Below, in pieces: positions 52,184 through 62,701 of a stretch of DNA of 64,000 bases. Origin of the DNA: Microbacterium sp. W4I20 (GTDB taxonomy: Bacteria; Actinomycetota; Actinomycetes; Actinomycetales; Microbacteriaceae); NCBI RefSeq assembly GCF_030816505.1, contig NZ_JAUSYB010000001.1, forward strand, positions 62,001 to 126,000, written 5' to 3'. The notes beneath the pieces are model-generated. The model worked only from the letters and a program-made list of their open reading frames with translations. It did no database searches and was not told the origin of the DNA. Position 1 is the first letter of the stretch. Each line of letters starts with the position of its first letter. A program made the position numbers and the translations under genes.

Positions 52184-54207
52184 CGGTGACCGAAGCCCGG
52201 CTGCAGGAGTCGCGCGTCTACGCTCCGCGCGCCGATTTCGCGGCTCAGGCCAACCTGGGCGGCGATGTCTACGAGCGCGCCGAGGCGGATCCCGTCGCGT
52301 TCTGGGAAGAGGCCGCGCGTCGGCTGGACTGGTTCGAGCCGTGGCACACCGCGCACGAGTGGGAGCCGCCGGTCGACGATGCGATTCCTGCCGCGCGGTG
52401 GTTCGTGGGCGGCACGCTGAACGTCGCGTACAACTGCGTCGATCGGCATGTCGAAGCCGGTCGCGGTGACAAGGTCGCGCTGCACTTCGAGGGCGAGCCG
52501 GGGGATCGGGTCTCGGTCACCTACGCCGACCTGCAGCGGCGGGTGTCGCAGGCGGCGAACGGACTCCTGGCCCTCGGCATCCGTCCCGGCGATCGTGTCG
52601 TGATCTACCTGCCCGTGCTGGTCGAGACCATCGTGATCACGCTCGCGTGCGCGCGGATCGGTGCCGTCCACTCGCTCGTGTTCGGCGGATTCTCGGCCGA
52701 GGCCGTGCGGTTCCGGCTGCAGGACACCGGCGCGAAGCTGCTCGTCACGAGCGACGGCCAGTATCGACGGGGCACCGCCACCGAAGTGAAGTCAACGGCC
52801 GACATCGCCGCCGCCGACCTGCCGGACCTCGAGCACGTGCTCGTGCTGCGTCGCACGGGTCAGGAGGTGCCATGGACGGAAGGTCGCGACGTCTGGTGGC
52901 ACGACGTGGTCGACACCGCGTCGACGGAGCACGAGGCGCAGCCGTTCGACGCCGAGCATCCGCTCTTCATCATCTACACCTCCGGGACGACCGGGAAGCC
53001 GAAGGGCCTCGTGCACACCTCGGGCGGGTATCTCACGCACGCGAGCTGGGCGCACTGGGCGCACTTCGACGCCAAACCCGACGACGTGCACTGGTGCACC
53101 GCCGATCTCGCGTGGGTGACCGCCCACACCTACGAGATCTACGGACCGCTGTCGAACGGACTCACGCAGGTCATCTACGAGGGCACGCCCGACGCTCCGC
53201 ACCGGGAGCGGCACCTCGAGATCATCGAGCGCTACGGAGTGACCGTGTACTACACGGCGCCCACGCTGATCCGCACCTTCATGACCTGGTTCGGCGCCGA
53301 GCTCCCGACGGGTCACGATCTCTCGACACTCCGGCTGCTCGGCACCGTCGGGGAAGCCATCAATCCGGAGGCCTGGGTGTGGTTCCGGCGGAACTTCGGT
53401 CGCGATGAGCTGCCGGTCGTCGACACCTGGTGGCAGTCCGAGACCGGCGCCGCCATGATCGCTCCGCTGCCGGGTGTGACGACCCTCAAGCCGGGGTCGG
53501 CGACGGTTCCGCTGCCCGGCATCGACGTCGCCGTGGTCGATGAGCACGGAGTCGAGGTGGCGCCCGGTCGCTCGGGCACGCTGGTCGTGCGACGACCCTG
53601 GCCCGGTATGGCGCGCACGGTGTGGGGGAACCCGCAGCGCTACCGCGACGCGTACTGGTCGGCCTACGCCGGTCACGGCGACTTCGGCGGGTACTACGTC
53701 GCCGGCGATGGAGCGACCAGAGACGCCGACGGGTACATCTGGATCCTCGGGCGCCTCGACGACGTCGTCAACGTCTCCGGACACCGGCTGTCGACCATCG
53801 AGATCGAGTCGGCGCTGGTCGCCCATGAGACGGTCGGCGAGGCGGGCTCCGCCGGAGTCGCCGACCCCGTCACCGGTCAGGCGGTCGTCGCATTCGTGAC
53901 GCCGTCCGGGAGGTCGGAGGTCACGCCCTCGGCGCTCCGCGCACAGGTGGCGCACTCCATCGGCCCGGTCGCCAAGCCCAAGCACGTGGTGGTCGTCGCC
54001 GATCTGCCCAAGACGCGCTCCGGCAAGATCATGCGCCGGTTGCTCGCGCAGCTCTGGGAGGCCGAGCAGGACCGCCGTGCCGGGCGCGAACCCGATCCGC
54101 TCGGCGACACCACATCACTGCAGAACCCCTGGGCCGTCGACGACATCGCCGACGTGCTCGCCACTGCTGAATCAAGCGCAACTGAAATCTCCCCGCAGTC
54201 GAACTGA
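52180..54207 (+). CDS. acs: Acetyl-CoA synthetase (AMP-forming)
   Basis: Acs activates acetate to acetyl-CoA with ATP. The 675-residue protein is full length. It has the ATP-binding motif YTSGTTGKPKG at 266-276, the acyl-binding region GTVGEAINPEAW and TWWQSETGAAM, the hinge GRLDDVVNVSGHRLS and the regulatory acetylation Lys616 in TRSGKIMRR. The GTG at 52180 is chosen because it overlaps the permease stop (GTGA), as elsewhere in this operon; GTG 52186 is an alternative. Its place between a sulfonate transporter and metY is unusual and may serve acetate recycling (see findings). Confidence 0.9.
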   Translation: MTVTEARLQESRVYAPRADFAAQANLGGDVYERAEADPVAFWEEAARRLDWFEPWHTAHEWEPPVDDAIPAARWFVGGTLNVAYNCVDRHVEAGRGDKVALHFEGEPGDRVSVTYADLQRRVSQAANGLLALGIRPGDRVVIYLPVLVETIVITLACARIGAVHSLVFGGFSAEAVRFRLQDTGAKLLVTSDGQYRRGTATEVKSTADIAAADLPDLEHVLVLRRTGQEVPWTEGRDVWWHDVVDTASTEHEAQPFDAEHPLFIIYTSGTTGKPKGLVHTSGGYLTHASWAHWAHFDAKPDDVHWCTADLAWVTAHTYEIYGPLSNGLTQVIYEGTPDAPHRERHLEIIERYGVTVYYTAPTLIRTFMTWFGAELPTGHDLSTLRLLGTVGEAINPEAWVWFRRNFGRDELPVVDTWWQSETGAAMIAPLPGVTTLKPGSATVPLPGIDVAVVDEHGVEVAPGRSGTLVVRRPWPGMARTVWGNPQRYRDAYWSAYAGHGDFGGYYVAGDGATRDADGYIWILGRLDDVVNVSGHRLSTIEIESALVAHETVGEAGSAGVADPVTGQAVVAFVTPSGRSEVTPSALRAQVAHSIGPVAKPKHVVVVADLPKTRSGKIMRRLLAQLWEAEQDRRAGREPDPLGDTTSLQNPWAVDDIADVLATAESSATEISPQSN

Positions 54208-54214
54208 GGACACC

Positions 54215-55519
54215 ATGACCGAAGAACACCGTTTCGGGTTTCGCACCAGAGCCCTCCACGCCGGCGGCACTCCTGACGCCGCGACAGGCGCGCGCGCCGT
54301 GCCGATCTACCAGACCACCTCGTTCGTCTTCGAGGACGCGGCGGATGCCGGGAACCTCTTCGCCCTGCAGAAGTACGGGAACATCTACTCGCGGATCGGC
54401 AACCCGACCGTCGCCGCCCTGGAAGAGCGCCTCGCGTCGCTCGAGGGCGGCATCGGGGCGGTCGCCACGGCGTCCGGGATGAGCGCAGAGTTCATCACGT
54501 TCGCCGCCCTCGTCGGCGCCGGTGACCATGTCGTCGCGGCCGCGCAGCTGTACGGCGGCACCGTGACCCAGCTCGACGTGACACTGCGGCGCTTCGGCGT
54601 CGAGACCACCTTCGTCGCCTCGACCGATCCTGCCGATTACGCGGCGGCGATCCGTCCGGAGACAAAGGTCGTCTATGTGGAGATGATCGGCAACCCCTCG
54701 GGCGAGATCGCCGATATCGAAGGACTCGCCGCGGTCGCACACGAGGCGGGGGTGCCGCTCGTCGTGGATGCGACGCTCGCGACCCCGTATCTCGCGCGCC
54801 CCCTCGAACACGGCGCCGACATCGTCATCCACTCGGTGACGAAGTTCCTCGGCGGGCACGGCACGACCCTCGGCGGTGTCGTCATCGAGAAGGGCACGTT
54901 CGACTGGGGCAACGGCAAGTTCCCGCAGATGACGGAGCCGGTCGACTCCTACGGCGGCATCAAGTGGTGGGACAACTTCGGGGAGTACGGTTTCCTCACG
55001 AAGCTCCGCTCCGAGCAGCTGCGCGACATCGGGCCGGCGCTCAGCCCGCAGTCCGCGTTCAACCTGCTGCAGGGGATCGAGACGCTCCCGCAGCGCATCG
55101 ACGCCCACCTCTCGAATGCCCGGATCGTGGCCGACTGGCTGGATTCCGACCCGCGCGTCGCCTACGTCACGTGGGCAGGACTCGACGGACACCCGCATCG
55201 GGAGCGCGCCGCCAAGTACCTCCCGCTCGGACCCGGCTCGGTCTTCGCGTTCGGTGTCGCGGCCGAGGACGGGCGCGCCGCGGGGGAGACCCTGATCGAG
55301 AACCTGCAGCTCGCCTCACACCTCGCGAACATCGGCGACGCGCGTACACTCGTCATCCACCCGGCATCCACGACCCATCGTCAGCTCACCGAGGCGCAGC
55401 TCGTGGCCGCGGGAGTGCGACCCGACCTGATCCGCATCTCTGTCGGACTGGAAGACGCGGAAGACATCATCTGGGACCTCGACCAGGCCCTCACCACGGC
55501 GACGGGAAAGAACCGATGA
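54215..55519 (+). CDS. metY: O-acetylhomoserine sulfhydrylase MetY
   Basis: MetY makes homocysteine from O-acetylhomoserine and sulfide, releasing acetate. The 434-residue protein belongs to the Cys/Met-metabolism PLP family. The PLP lysine is Lys210 in HSVTKFLGGHG; NIYSRIGNPTVAALEERLA and WWDNFGEYGFLTKLR are typical of OAH sulfhydrylases. ATG 54215 follows GAGGA. It lies 7 bp after acs. Cystathionine synthase and lyase relatives are shorter (~390) and lack these segments, so this call is fairly secure. Confidence 0.93.
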   Translation: MTEEHRFGFRTRALHAGGTPDAATGARAVPIYQTTSFVFEDAADAGNLFALQKYGNIYSRIGNPTVAALEERLASLEGGIGAVATASGMSAEFITFAALVGAGDHVVAAAQLYGGTVTQLDVTLRRFGVETTFVASTDPADYAAAIRPETKVVYVEMIGNPSGEIADIEGLAAVAHEAGVPLVVDATLATPYLARPLEHGADIVIHSVTKFLGGHGTTLGGVVIEKGTFDWGNGKFPQMTEPVDSYGGIKWWDNFGEYGFLTKLRSEQLRDIGPALSPQSAFNLLQGIETLPQRIDAHLSNARIVADWLDSDPRVAYVTWAGLDGHPHRERAAKYLPLGPGSVFAFGVAAEDGRAAGETLIENLQLASHLANIGDARTLVIHPASTTHRQLTEAQLVAAGVRPDLIRISVGLEDAEDIIWDLDQALTTATGKNR

Positions 55520-56100
55520 GCGCGACCAACACTTCGGCAACGGATGCCTGTGCCCTCCCCGCTGTGACGGATGCCGCGGCGTGCGCGCTGCCCGGCGCTG
55601 TCGCCGTCGATCCCGACCGCACCTGGGTCGGCCCCTCGCAGTCGGACCGCTTCGGATTGCTGCGTCGGACGAAGTCGGTGGCGATCGTGGGGGCATCGAA
55701 CAACCCGGCTCGCGCGTCGTTCTTCGTCGCGACCTACCTGCTCTCGAGTACGGCGTACGACGTGTACCTCGTGAATCCTCGGGAGAAGGAGATCCTCGGT
55801 CAACCCGTGTACGCCTCTCTGGCCGATCTCCCCGTGGTCCCCGACGTCGTCGACGTGTTCCGGCGGCACGATGACCTGCCGGGCGTCGCGCAGGAGGCGA
55901 TCGACGTCGGAGCGAAGGCACTGTGGCTTCAGCTCGGCTCCTGGAACGAGGATGCCGCCGCACTGGCGGAGGCCGCGGGCCTGTCGGTCGTCATGGATCG
56001 CTGCATCAAGATCGAGCACGCGCGCTTCCACGGCGGACTGCACCTCGCCGGGTTCGACACGGGCGTGATCAGCTCCCGCCGCCAGCTGCTGTCGCGGTGA
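55516..56100 (+). CDS. CoA-binding domain protein (YccU-like)
   Basis: The 194-residue protein has a ~45-residue Ala/Thr/Pro-rich N-terminus and a CoA-binding Rossmann domain (KSVAIVGASNNPARASFFVA, VYLVNPREKEILGQPVY, DVVDVFRR, ALWLQLGSWNEDAAALAE, DRCIKIEH). It resembles YccU, a small relative of the succinyl-CoA synthetase alpha N-domain with no defined reaction. ATG overlaps metY by 4 bp, so it is in the same operon. It often accompanies metY in actinobacteria. Confidence 0.9.
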   Translation: MSATNTSATDACALPAVTDAAACALPGAVAVDPDRTWVGPSQSDRFGLLRRTKSVAIVGASNNPARASFFVATYLLSSTAYDVYLVNPREKEILGQPVYASLADLPVVPDVVDVFRRHDDLPGVAQEAIDVGAKALWLQLGSWNEDAAALAEAAGLSVVMDRCIKIEHARFHGGLHLAGFDTGVISSRRQLLSR

Positions 56101-56120
56101 GCGGCCGGGCCCCGGAACTC

Positions 56121-56126
56121 TAGACT
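56121..56126 (+). promoter_or_regulatory. TAGACT -10 element of coaE
   Basis: TAGACT ends 6 nt before the coaE ATG with no Shine-Dalgarno between them, matching the leaderless pattern of dnaE and others. Confidence 0.55.
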
Positions 56127-56132
56127 GGCCGC

Positions 56133-56732
56133 ATGCCCCTCATTGCACTCACCGGCGGCATCGCGTCCGGCAAGTCGACAATCGCCCGCCGACTGGCCGA
56201 GCACGGCGCGGTCATCGTGGACGCGGACCAGATCGTCCGCGATGTGCAGGCACCGGGCTCACCCGTGTTGGAGCGGATCGCCGAGACCTTCGGCTCCGAC
56301 GTCATCGGGTCGGACGGCGCGCTGGATCGTGCTGCTCTCGGCGCCCGGGTCTTCGGAGACGCCGCGCTGCTGAAGCAGTTGAACGCGATCGTGCATCCTG
56401 CCGTGCGCGCGGAGTCGCAGCGCCGGTTCGAGGCCGCCCTCGCCGAAAATCCTGAGCCCGTGGTGGTGTACGACGTGCCACTCCTCGTCGAAGCCAGGGT
56501 GGACGATCCCTGGGACACCGTCGTCGTGGCGCACGCGCCGGCATCCGAACGTCTGCGCCGGCTGGTCGAGCTGCGCGGGATGGACGAGCGCGCCGCGCAG
56601 GAGCGCATCGATGCGCAGGTCTCGGACGAGAGGAGGCTCGCGATCGCCGACGTGGTCATCGACACCGCCGGCACCCTCGAGGCGACCCGCGCGCAGACCG
56701 ACGCACTCTGGGAGCGGATCCGCGCGCGGTGA
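56133..56732 (+). CDS. coaE: Dephospho-CoA kinase CoaE
   Basis: CoaE phosphorylates dephospho-CoA, the last step of CoA synthesis. The 199-residue protein has the P-loop GGIASGKST (8-16), DADQIVRDV (31-39), the dephospho-CoA region HPAVRAE and VYDVPLLVEA, and the C-terminal VIDTAGT. The length is that of single-domain CoaE; the extra C-terminal UPF0157 domain found in many actinobacterial CoaE proteins is absent. The stop overlaps the next GTG by 4 bp. Confidence 0.95.
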   Translation: MPLIALTGGIASGKSTIARRLAEHGAVIVDADQIVRDVQAPGSPVLERIAETFGSDVIGSDGALDRAALGARVFGDAALLKQLNAIVHPAVRAESQRRFEAALAENPEPVVVYDVPLLVEARVDDPWDTVVVAHAPASERLRRLVELRGMDERAAQERIDAQVSDERRLAIADVVIDTAGTLEATRAQTDALWERIRAR

Positions 56733-57940
56733 CGTTCTCGGGTCATGCGCCGGGCTCCCGCGACTACCGGCGCCTCATCGCCGGTCTGTTCTTCGCCGGT
56801 GTCGCGACCTTTGCACAGCTGTACTCGGCTCAGGCCGTGCTGCCACAGATCTCCGTGGACCTCGCGGTCAGCCCGTCGACGGCGGCCCTGAGCGTGTCCG
56901 CATCCACGCTCGGCCTGGCTCTGGCGGTCATCCCCTGGTCGATCGTCGCCGATCGCATCGGCAGGGTGCCGGCGATGGCGACGGGTGTGCTCACCGCCAC
57001 CGTGTTCGGACTCGCGGCGCCCCTGAGCAATGAGATCGCCGTTCTGCTCACTCTGCGATTCGCCGAGGGCGTGGCGCTGGGTGCGGTCCCCGCAGTGGCG
57101 CTCGCGTACCTCAGCGAAGAAGTCGAGGGGAGATACGCCGCCACGGCCGCGGGCAGCTACATCGCCGGAACCACGGTCGGCGGACTGCTGGGTCGTATCG
57201 TCTCAGGGCTCGTCGGAGAATTCGGGGGATGGCAGGCCGGGATCCTGTCCGTGGCGGGGCTCTGTGCCGTCGCCGCCGTGCTGTTCCTCTGGTTCACGCC
57301 GCGATCGAGGGGTTTCGTGCCGGGACGCCTGCGGGCCGATCGCGGACCGAGCATCATCGAGCGATTGCGCGCACCCCTGCGGTCACCTCTGCAGTGGGCG
57401 CTCTACGCGCAGGGGTTCCTGCTGATGGGCGCCTTCGTCGCGGTGTACAACTACCTGGGCTTCCATCTCGCGGGGGATCCGTTCGACCTGCCGTCGTGGC
57501 TCGTCACCCTGCTCTTCCTCGCCTACCTCGCCGGCACCTTCTCGTCTCCGTGGGCGGGCGTGATCGCCTCCCGGATCGGTCGATTCCCGGTGCTCGTCGC
57601 CTCGATCGGCGTGATGGCCGCCGGTGCAGGCCTGATGCTCGTCCCCGTCGCGGTGGTGGTCCTCGTCGGCCTGCTGCTCTTCACCGCCGGGTTCTTCGGG
57701 GCGCACGCCGTGGCATCCGGATGGACTCCCGTCGCGGTGGACCCCGCCAGCCGGGCGCAGGCCTCCTCGCTGTACTACTTCGCGTACTACGCGGGTTCGA
57801 GCCTGTTCGGCTGGATGCTCGGCCTGGTGTTCGGGTCGGCGAGCTGGGGCTGGTTCGTCGTGGTGGTCGTGGCGATGTGTGCGGCGGCTGCCCTCGCCGG
57901 GTGGGCGGCTCTGCGCAGGGCGCCGTCCGGTCGGGTCTGA
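56729..57940 (+). CDS. MFS transporter
   Basis: The 403-residue protein has about twelve transmembrane helices. It contains the loop 2-3 MFS signature in the form VADRIGRVPAMATG and the second-half equivalent VIASRIGRFPVLVAS. FAQLYSAQAVLPQIS near the N-terminus is like the YnfM/arabinose-efflux group, so drug or sugar efflux is likely, but the substrate cannot be told. The GTG start overlaps the coaE stop. Confidence 0.88.
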   Translation: MTFSGHAPGSRDYRRLIAGLFFAGVATFAQLYSAQAVLPQISVDLAVSPSTAALSVSASTLGLALAVIPWSIVADRIGRVPAMATGVLTATVFGLAAPLSNEIAVLLTLRFAEGVALGAVPAVALAYLSEEVEGRYAATAAGSYIAGTTVGGLLGRIVSGLVGEFGGWQAGILSVAGLCAVAAVLFLWFTPRSRGFVPGRLRADRGPSIIERLRAPLRSPLQWALYAQGFLLMGAFVAVYNYLGFHLAGDPFDLPSWLVTLLFLAYLAGTFSSPWAGVIASRIGRFPVLVASIGVMAAGAGLMLVPVAVVVLVGLLLFTAGFFGAHAVASGWTPVAVDPASRAQASSLYYFAYYAGSSLFGWMLGLVFGSASWGWFVVVVVAMCAAAALAGWAALRRAPSGRV

Positions 57941-57965
57941 CCCTCCGCTCTGAGAGGATCTCCTC

Positions 57966-58757
57966 ATGCAGCAGGAGTATCTCGAGGCGTACGACAGTCA
58001 GCTCCGCACCGACGCGGAGGTCGCGGACGCCCTCAGTGTGGAACGGCTCGGACCCCTTCGTCTCGCGACGTTCGCCGGTGGTCGGGGGTTCGTCACCTAC
58101 GCGGACCTCGGCGGCGCGGACGCCGACGGCATCGGCGAGATGGTCGAGGCAGCCACGCAGTACTTCCTCGGCCTGAGCGGCATCGATGAGGTGGAATGGA
58201 AGACCCGCGGGCACGATCGAGCACCGGGCCTCCACGCCGGCCTCGTCGCCCGCGGCTTCGTTCCCGAAGAGTCGGAATCGATCATGATCGGGGAGGCCGC
58301 GCTGCTCGCGCAGACGGTCGCGACGCCTCCGGGAGTGGAGGTGCGCCGGGCTCGCACCGAGACCGAGGTACTGGCCGCCGGAGAGATGCAGGGTCGGGTG
58401 TTCGACGATCTCGGATGGCGTTCGCGCGCGGAGGCGCTGATGACGCGGCTGCAGGCGGATGACACTGTGGAGCTTTGGATCGCCGTCGCGAACGACGCGG
58501 TGATCAGCGCCGGGCGACTCGAGCCGGTCGCAGGCACGGCCTTCGCCGGGCTGTGGGGCGGATCGACGCTGCCGGAGTGGCGGGGCCGCGGGATCTATCG
58601 GGCGCTCACCGCCGAGAGAGCCCGCTCGGCACTGGCGCGCGACATCCGTTATCTGCAGTCGGACTCCACGGAGTTCTCGCGCCCGATCCTCGAACGATCG
58701 GGGCTCGTGAGGGTCTCGACGACGACGCCCTACGTCTGGACGCGTCCCTCCGACTGA
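57966..58757 (+). CDS. GNAT-family N-acetyltransferase, two-part
   Basis: This 263-residue protein has an N-terminal degenerate acyltransferase-like half (about 1-115) and a C-terminal GNAT domain with GLWGGSTLPEWRGRGIYRAL, where PEWRGRGIYRAL is the acetyl-CoA binding motif. Acceptor unknown. GAGGAT (57954-57959) ends 6 nt before the ATG, a -10-like element. The last 28 bp overlap the convergent DUF4126 gene. Confidence 0.85.
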   Translation: MQQEYLEAYDSQLRTDAEVADALSVERLGPLRLATFAGGRGFVTYADLGGADADGIGEMVEAATQYFLGLSGIDEVEWKTRGHDRAPGLHAGLVARGFVPEESESIMIGEAALLAQTVATPPGVEVRRARTETEVLAAGEMQGRVFDDLGWRSRAEALMTRLQADDTVELWIAVANDAVISAGRLEPVAGTAFAGLWGGSTLPEWRGRGIYRALTAERARSALARDIRYLQSDSTEFSRPILERSGLVRVSTTTPYVWTRPSD

Positions 58758-59350
58758 GCCGCTCGGCGCTCCCTGCGCCGTCGCGCGCTCCGCCTCGCGA
58801 TCACGATCGCGACGACGATGAGACCGAGGAGCAGGATGCCGGCGAGGACCGGGACGATGATGGCGGCCGCCGCCAGGGCGAACGAGGCGCCGTCCTCGGC
58901 CGTGCTGAGCACGGGAGCCGCGAGGCCGCCCGTGGTCGCGTTCGCTGCGAGGCGGGCGCCCGCCTTCAGCACGTGGACGACGAGCGCGATGACGATGCCG
59001 GCGACGACCGGCACCCACGTGTTGTCCGTGAAGAACGTCGAGGGGTCGTCCACCGCGATGGTCTGGGCTCCAGATCCGGCACCGAACGCGACCCCGCCGG
59101 CGGCCGGACGGATGACGCTCTGGACGACGTCGTTGATCGAATCGAGGGCGGGGACCTTGTCCGCGACGATCTCCAGTGCGAGAAGGGCGCCGAGCAACCA
59201 CAGTGCGATGTCACCGGAGAGCCACGACCACCCCGCGGGGAGTGACATCGCCGGGAGAAGTCGGTCGGCGAGTCCGAGGAGGAACAGCGGCATCCATGCG
59301 TTCAGGCCGGCTGCGGCGGCGAGGCTGGAGCCGATGACGAACTCGATCAC
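58730..59350 (-). CDS. DUF4126 family membrane protein
   Basis: The 206-residue protein has about four to five hydrophobic segments and the family start (SSLAAAAGLNAWMPLFLLGL). It ends in a basic Arg-rich tail. DUF4126 proteins have no known role. The GTG at 59350 lies 6 nt after minus-strand TAGAGT (59357-59362), again the leaderless arrangement. The 3' end overlaps the GNAT gene tail-to-tail by 28 bp. Confidence 0.88.
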   Translation of the reverse strand: MIEFVIGSSLAAAAGLNAWMPLFLLGLADRLLPAMSLPAGWSWLSGDIALWLLGALLALEIVADKVPALDSINDVVQSVIRPAAGGVAFGAGSGAQTIAVDDPSTFFTDNTWVPVVAGIVIALVVHVLKAGARLAANATTGGLAAPVLSTAEDGASFALAAAAIIVPVLAGILLLGLIVVAIVIARRSARRRRERRAAQSEGRVQT

Positions 59351-59415
59351 GCCCTTACTCTAGGCGCTGACGATCCGACGGCCTCGATGTCGGAGGGGCG
59401 GCATACGCTGGAGGT

Positions 59416-61488
<2,073 letters not shown>

Positions 61489-61504
61489 CCTGGAGGGGTG
61501 ACCG

Positions 61505-61837
61505 ATGGATGCTGCAGGCGAGGAGCTCGCCGATCGGATCCGTGCGCTCCTAACGGTGGGGACCGAGATCGAGGAGCGCCGGATGTTCGGTACCCGCGCG
61601 TTCCTCGACGACGGGCGCATCCTGGTGGGTGCGCGCCCCGGCGGCGTCCTGCTCGTGCGCGTCGAAGAGGAGAATGGCGTCGCGCTGCTCACCGAACCCG
61701 GAGCGACACGGGCCGTGATGGGCTCCAAGGTCATGGGAACCGGATGGCTCGACATCGCGCCCGAAGCCATCGCCGACGACACGACCCTCATGTTCTGGCT
61801 CGATGTCGGGCGGGAGACCGCTGCTCGGAAGGGATGA
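61505..61837 (+). CDS. TfoX N-terminal domain family protein
   Basis: The 110-residue protein matches the TfoX/Sxy N-terminal domain: EERRMFGTRAFL, DGRILVGARPGGVLLVRV, MGTGWLDIAPEAI, LMFWLDVGRE. In gamma-proteobacteria TfoX controls competence; in actinobacteria such small proteins have no established role. It starts 16 bp after uvrB, behind a GGAGGGGTGACC purine stretch, so it may be read from the uvrB transcript. Confidence 0.85.
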   Translation: MDAAGEELADRIRALLTVGTEIEERRMFGTRAFLDDGRILVGARPGGVLLVRVEEENGVALLTEPGATRAVMGSKVMGTGWLDIAPEAIADDTTLMFWLDVGRETAARKG

Positions 61838-61909
61838 GCCCGCGAGACGCAGCGGCCTGGCGGGGGAGAGGCTTCGGCGAGGAGTTGTGCGAGAACTGTC
61901 AGCGGAGGC

Positions 61910-62153
61910 CTACGGGCAGTGCACCATCGTTCGGGGTCCGGAACGATCGATCTCGTGCTCGGTCATCGGCGCCCCGCACAGCGGACACGCGCGCTCGGCC
62001 CCGCTCAGCGGCGCTGGGCGGGGGAGTCTTCTCGTAGGGGCCGACCGACGCGGGGCCGGCGAACCGGATCAGGTTGCTGTTGACCCACGCGTACAGGCCG
62101 CCGGCTTCGCGGATGCGGGTGCGAAGCGGTTCACGCTCAGGGTTCGAGGCCAT
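61910..62153 (-). pseudogene. Small zinc-ribbon-like protein gene, frame broken near 62020
   Basis: From ATG 62153 the frame reads ASNPEREPLRTRIREAGGLY, AWVNSNLIRFAGPASVGPYEK and then becomes Arg-rich. One base over, the strand encodes GAERACPLCGAPMTEHEID, then RSGPRTMVHCP and a stop at 61910. A run of five C on the minus strand (62020-62024) lies at the junction; removing one base joins the parts into an 80-residue protein with CPLC and HC metal-type residues. It is divergent from the OhrR-type gene, sharing its operator region. I do not know its function. Either a recent lesion or a homopolymer sequence error. Confidence 0.65.
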
Positions 62154-62158
62154 GTTCA

Positions 62159-62191
62159 TTAGTGTACTAACTATTAGCGCACATGTATAGT
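62159..62191. promoter_or_regulatory. OhrR-type operator region and TATAGT -10
   Basis: The AT-rich 45-bp divergent region holds an inverted repeat TTAGT-GT-ACTAA (62159-62170), overlapping CTAA-CTA-TTAG (62167-62177). TATAGT (62186-62191) ends 6 nt before the GTG of the MarR gene. Overlapping AT-rich palindromes next to a MarR/OhrR gene are typical of its autoregulatory site. Confidence 0.65.
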
Positions 62192-62197
62192 CGCCTT

Positions 62198-62641
62198 GTG
62201 ACGGCATCCGACGATCTGCTCCGGCTGGACAATCAGCTCTGCTTCGCCCTCGTGACAGCGGCGCGCAACGTCGTCGCGATCTACCGGCCCATCCTCGAGC
62301 CGCTGGGACTGACGCACCCGCAGTACCTCGTGATGCTGGCTCTGTGGGAGCGCGCACCCCGCACGCTCAACGACCTGGCGGCCGACCTCGCACTCGAACC
62401 GGCGACGGCCTCACCGCTCGTGAAGCGCCTCGAGGTCGACGGGTTGATCGCGCGGCAGCGCAGCGCCGAAGACGAACGACGGCTGGAGATCACGCTCACC
62501 GCGGCGGGATCCGCGCTGCGGGAGCGCGCCCTCGACGTACCGCGCCAGGTCATGGCCGCCGTGGGGATGGGCGTATCGGAGGTCGCCGCATTGCGCGACG
62601 GTCTCGGCCCCTTCGCGGGGCGACGTCCCGACCTCGGCTGA
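62198..62641 (+). CDS. MarR-family regulator, OhrR type
   Basis: The 147-residue protein is a winged-helix MarR regulator like OhrR, which senses organic hydroperoxides through a reactive cysteine. From GTG 62198 the sequence puts this Cys at position 15 (LDNQLCF), as in B. subtilis OhrR, and Tyr29 is also kept; the OhrR Tyr19 is replaced by Val. The wing motif SAEDERRLEITLT is present. GTG is preferred over ATG 62183, since that ATG lies upstream of the -10. The usual partner gene ohr is not in the window. Confidence 0.88.
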   Translation: MTASDDLLRLDNQLCFALVTAARNVVAIYRPILEPLGLTHPQYLVMLALWERAPRTLNDLAADLALEPATASPLVKRLEVDGLIARQRSAEDERRLEITLTAAGSALRERALDVPRQVMAAVGMGVSEVAALRDGLGPFAGRRPDLG

Positions 62642-62689
62642 TCCGCACCACCCCGAGCCGTCCGACCTCGGCGCGGCGGAAGGCCCGTC

Positions 62690-62695
62690 TAGGGT
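62690..62695 (+). promoter_or_regulatory. TAGGGT -10 element of the DUF4129-moxR operon
   Basis: TAGGGT ends 6 nt before ATG 62702. GGTGGAG in between is not well placed as a Shine-Dalgarno, so leaderless transcription is possible. Confidence 0.45.
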
Positions 62696-62701
62696 GGAGT
62701 C

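Noticed and set aside
62183..62200. ATG 62183 as start of the OhrR-type gene
   Set aside because: It lies just upstream of the TATAGT -10 element; the GTG at 62198 is 6 nt after it and places the sensing Cys at position 15 as in known OhrR.
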